Below, piece by piece: positions 7,045-8,315 of a stretch of 8,315 nt of DNA; the stretch's first letter is position 1, and each line of letters begins with the position of its first letter. The translations under genes were made by a program, and so were the position numbers. The DNA comes from Hyphomicrobiales bacterium (GTDB lineage: Bacteria > Pseudomonadota > Alphaproteobacteria > Rhizobiales > JALURZ01). Under the pieces are notes generated by a model. The model saw only the letters and a list, made by a program, of their open reading frames with translations, made no database searches and was not told where the DNA came from. Location: positions 1 to 8,315 of the forward strand of contig JALURZ010000235.1 in assembly GCA_027058735.1 (NCBI GenBank), in the 5' to 3' direction.

Positions 7045-7170
7045 CGGCCCCACCCTTCCCGGCAGATTCGCTCCAAGGTCCGGCCCGGACGGATCTGCAT
7101 GGATTCTATGCAACAAGCTGCGGGGACGCAGCATCTACGTCCCCGCAAATTTGCCGCCGAACAGATACCC
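7045..7170. other. Intergenic gap between the binding-protein gene and livH
   Basis: These 126 bases hold a strong hairpin (7119-7147), a short interrupted palindrome GTCCGG-C-CCGGAC (7078-7090), and the livH ribosome-binding site. I find no convincing -35/-10 promoter pair. This is the only sizeable non-coding gap in the window; every other junction is 21 bases or shorter, or an overlap. Confidence 0.6.
7119..7147 (-). terminator. Hairpin after the binding-protein gene, possible attenuator or mRNA stabiliser
   Basis: TGCGGGGACG (7119-7128) and CGTCCCCGCA (7138-7147) form a perfect 10-bp stem with a 9-base loop, 23 bases after the binding-protein stop. In the minus-strand transcript it is not followed by a clear run of U (the next bases are GCUUGUUGCAU), so full Rho-independent termination is unlikely. 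In many binding-protein transporter operons a structure at this place protects the upstream message from 3' decay, so that binding protein is made in excess over permease; that role is inferred here. Confidence 0.55.
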
Positions 7171-8315
7171 CTATTTCATCGGGCATTCTTTGGCGTATGG
7201 ATCCTGATGGTCCTTGTAAACCGTTGCGATGATCTTGTTGGCCCAGTTGCCATCGGCATCCTTGACCACCTGCCGCAGGTAGAAATTCTGGATCGGCATG
7301 TTGTTGTTGCCATAGGTATAGGGGCCGCGGACCGAGGCGTAGTTCGCCTTCTTCAGGGCGGCGCGAATGCCGTCCATGTCCTTCACATCGCCGTTCACGG
7401 CGTCCATCGCGCTCTTGATGAGCATGATCGAATCATAGCTCTGCGCGCCGTAGTGAGCCGGATAGCGGCCGTATTTCTTCTTGTAGTCGGCAACGAACCT
7501 CTTGTTGGCGGGGTTGTCCAGATCCGGCGACCAGAACATCGTGTTGTAGCTGCCCAGCACGCCTTCCAGCTTGGCCTTCTGCAGATTGGGCAGGGAAACG
7601 GAATCCACCGTGAACACCGTATACAGATCCATCTTGCCGCGCAGGCCGGCCTGCTGGAACTGCTTGATCAGCGCCCCGCCGGCCTTGCCCGGATAGAACA
7701 CGAACAGCGCTTCGGCGCCCGATGCCTTGGCCTTCGCGAGTTCCGCGGAGAAATCGAGCTGCATGCCCTTGCCCCATTTGGTCAGATCCTTGCCCAGGAC
7801 CTTGCCCTTGAAGGTGCGCTCCACGCCGGTGACCATGTTCTTGCCTGCCGCGTAGTTCGGCGACATGATGTAGATCGACTTGACGCCACGCTGGTTGAGC
7901 ACTTCGCCCATCGCCATCGGCGTCTGGTCGTTCTGCCACGATGTGGAGAACATGTTCTTGTTGCATTCCTTGCCGGCCACCGCCGAGGCGCCGGCATTGG
8001 AAATGATCAGAAACTTGTTGTTGTCCAGGACGACCTTCTTCGACGCCAGCAGGACATGGGACCAGATATAGCCGGCCACGAACGTGATGCTCGGATCCTT
8101 GGCCAGTTTTTCGGACTTGGTGCGGCCGGTCTTGGGATTGAAGCCGTCATCCTCGAAGACGACCTCGACTTCCTTGCCGCCCATCTTGTTGCCGATATGC
8201 TCGAGCGCCAGTTCAACGGACTGCTTCATGTCGATGCCGATCACCGCGGCCGGTGTCGTCAGGGTGGTCACGAAACCAATCCTGATCTTTTCCGCCGCCA
8301 TGGCCGGCGCCACGA
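7171..8315 (-). CDS. Periplasmic substrate-binding protein of a HAAT-family ABC transporter (5' partial)
   Basis: The extracytoplasmic receptor that delivers ligand to the LivH/LivM channel. It belongs to the Peripla_BP_6 (LivJ/LivK-like) type I binding-protein fold. Numbering from the GTG codon at 8313, VAPAMAAEKIRIGF looks like the tail of a signal peptide with an Ala-X-Ala cleavage site near residues 5-7, so the true start lies beyond the window and neither this GTG nor the nearby ATG is likely to be it. Typical features include an N-terminal beta strand KIRIGFVTTL (9-18), VVFEDDGFNPKTGRTKSEKL (51-70), FVAGYIWSHV (78-87), LIISNAGAS (102-110) and HYGAQSYDSIML (287-298). There are two cysteines, C117 and C377, which could form a disulfide. 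The visible 380 residues end normally at TAG. It heads the transporter operon. The ligand cannot be assigned: the family binds branched-chain amino acids, amides, urea and aromatic acids, and the CoA ligase downstream makes an organic acid plausible. Confidence 0.9.
   Translation of the reverse strand, partial: VAPAMAAEKIRIGFVTTLTTPAAVIGIDMKQSVELALEHIGNKMGGKEVEVVFEDDGFNPKTGRTKSEKLAKDPSITFVAGYIWSHVLLASKKVVLDNNKFLIISNAGASAVAGKECNKNMFSTSWQNDQTPMAMGEVLNQRGVKSIYIMSPNYAAGKNMVTGVERTFKGKVLGKDLTKWGKGMQLDFSAELAKAKASGAEALFVFYPGKAGGALIKQFQQAGLRGKMDLYTVFTVDSVSLPNLQKAKLEGVLGSYNTMFWSPDLDNPANKRFVADYKKKYGRYPAHYGAQSYDSIMLIKSAMDAVNGDVKDMDGIRAALKKANYASVRGPYTYGNNNMPIQNFYLRQVVKDADGNWANKIIATVYKDHQDPYAKECPMK

Noticed and set aside
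7078..7090. The interrupted palindrome GTCCGG-C-CCGGAC as an operator or terminator
   Set aside because: The arms are short and GC-only, no promoter is visible nearby, and such palindromes arise often by chance in GC-rich DNA.
7045..7134. A 30-residue N-terminal extension of LivH
   Set aside because: It would run through the gap just after the hairpin, is Pro/Arg-rich, and is not LivH-like; the start at 7044 gives the standard length.

Overview
The window looks like part of one chromosomal operon from a GC-rich proteobacterium, most probably an alphaproteobacterium. That guess rests on GC-rich codon use, short or overlapping gene junctions and the style of the proteins; no rRNA or other marker gene is present. 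All eight genes lie on the minus strand, so transcription runs from base 8315 towards base 1. Both ends are cut: the first gene lacks its signal-peptide start and the last lacks its C-terminus. The promoter must lie beyond base 8315. I see no tRNA, rRNA, CRISPR array, insertion sequence or phage gene.

In transcription order: (1) a periplasmic solute-binding protein (7171-8315, 5' partial); (2) a 126-base gap with a strong hairpin; (3) a LivH-type permease (6118-7044); (4) a LivM-type permease carrying an extra C-terminal RDD membrane domain (4676-6121); (5) a LivG-type ATPase (3921-4679); (6) a LivF-type ATPase (3227-3928); (7, 8) two tandem paralogous proteins of the epoxyqueuosine reductase/reductive dehalogenase superfamily, each with eight conserved cysteines for two [4Fe-4S] clusters (2180-3205 and 1182-2183); (9) a phenylacetate-CoA ligase-like adenylating enzyme (1-1172, 3' partial). 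The five transporter genes form a complete importer of the hydrophobic amino acid uptake (HAAT) family.

The layout suggests a catabolic or salvage module: an acid is imported by the Liv-type transporter, activated to a CoA thioester by the ligase, and acted on reductively by the paired Fe-S, possibly cobalamin-dependent, proteins. Substrate and reaction cannot be read from sequence. The co-directional layout and tight junctions are direct observations; the pathway is inference.

The most unusual observations are: a probable 26-bp micro-inversion between 8-bp inverted repeats inside the CoA ligase gene (37-78), where re-inverting the segment restores a normal family-like beta strand in frame; the LivM-RDD fusion; and the tandem Fe-S pair, which keeps all cluster cysteines but has an altered first motif and seems to lack the catalytic Asp of QueG.
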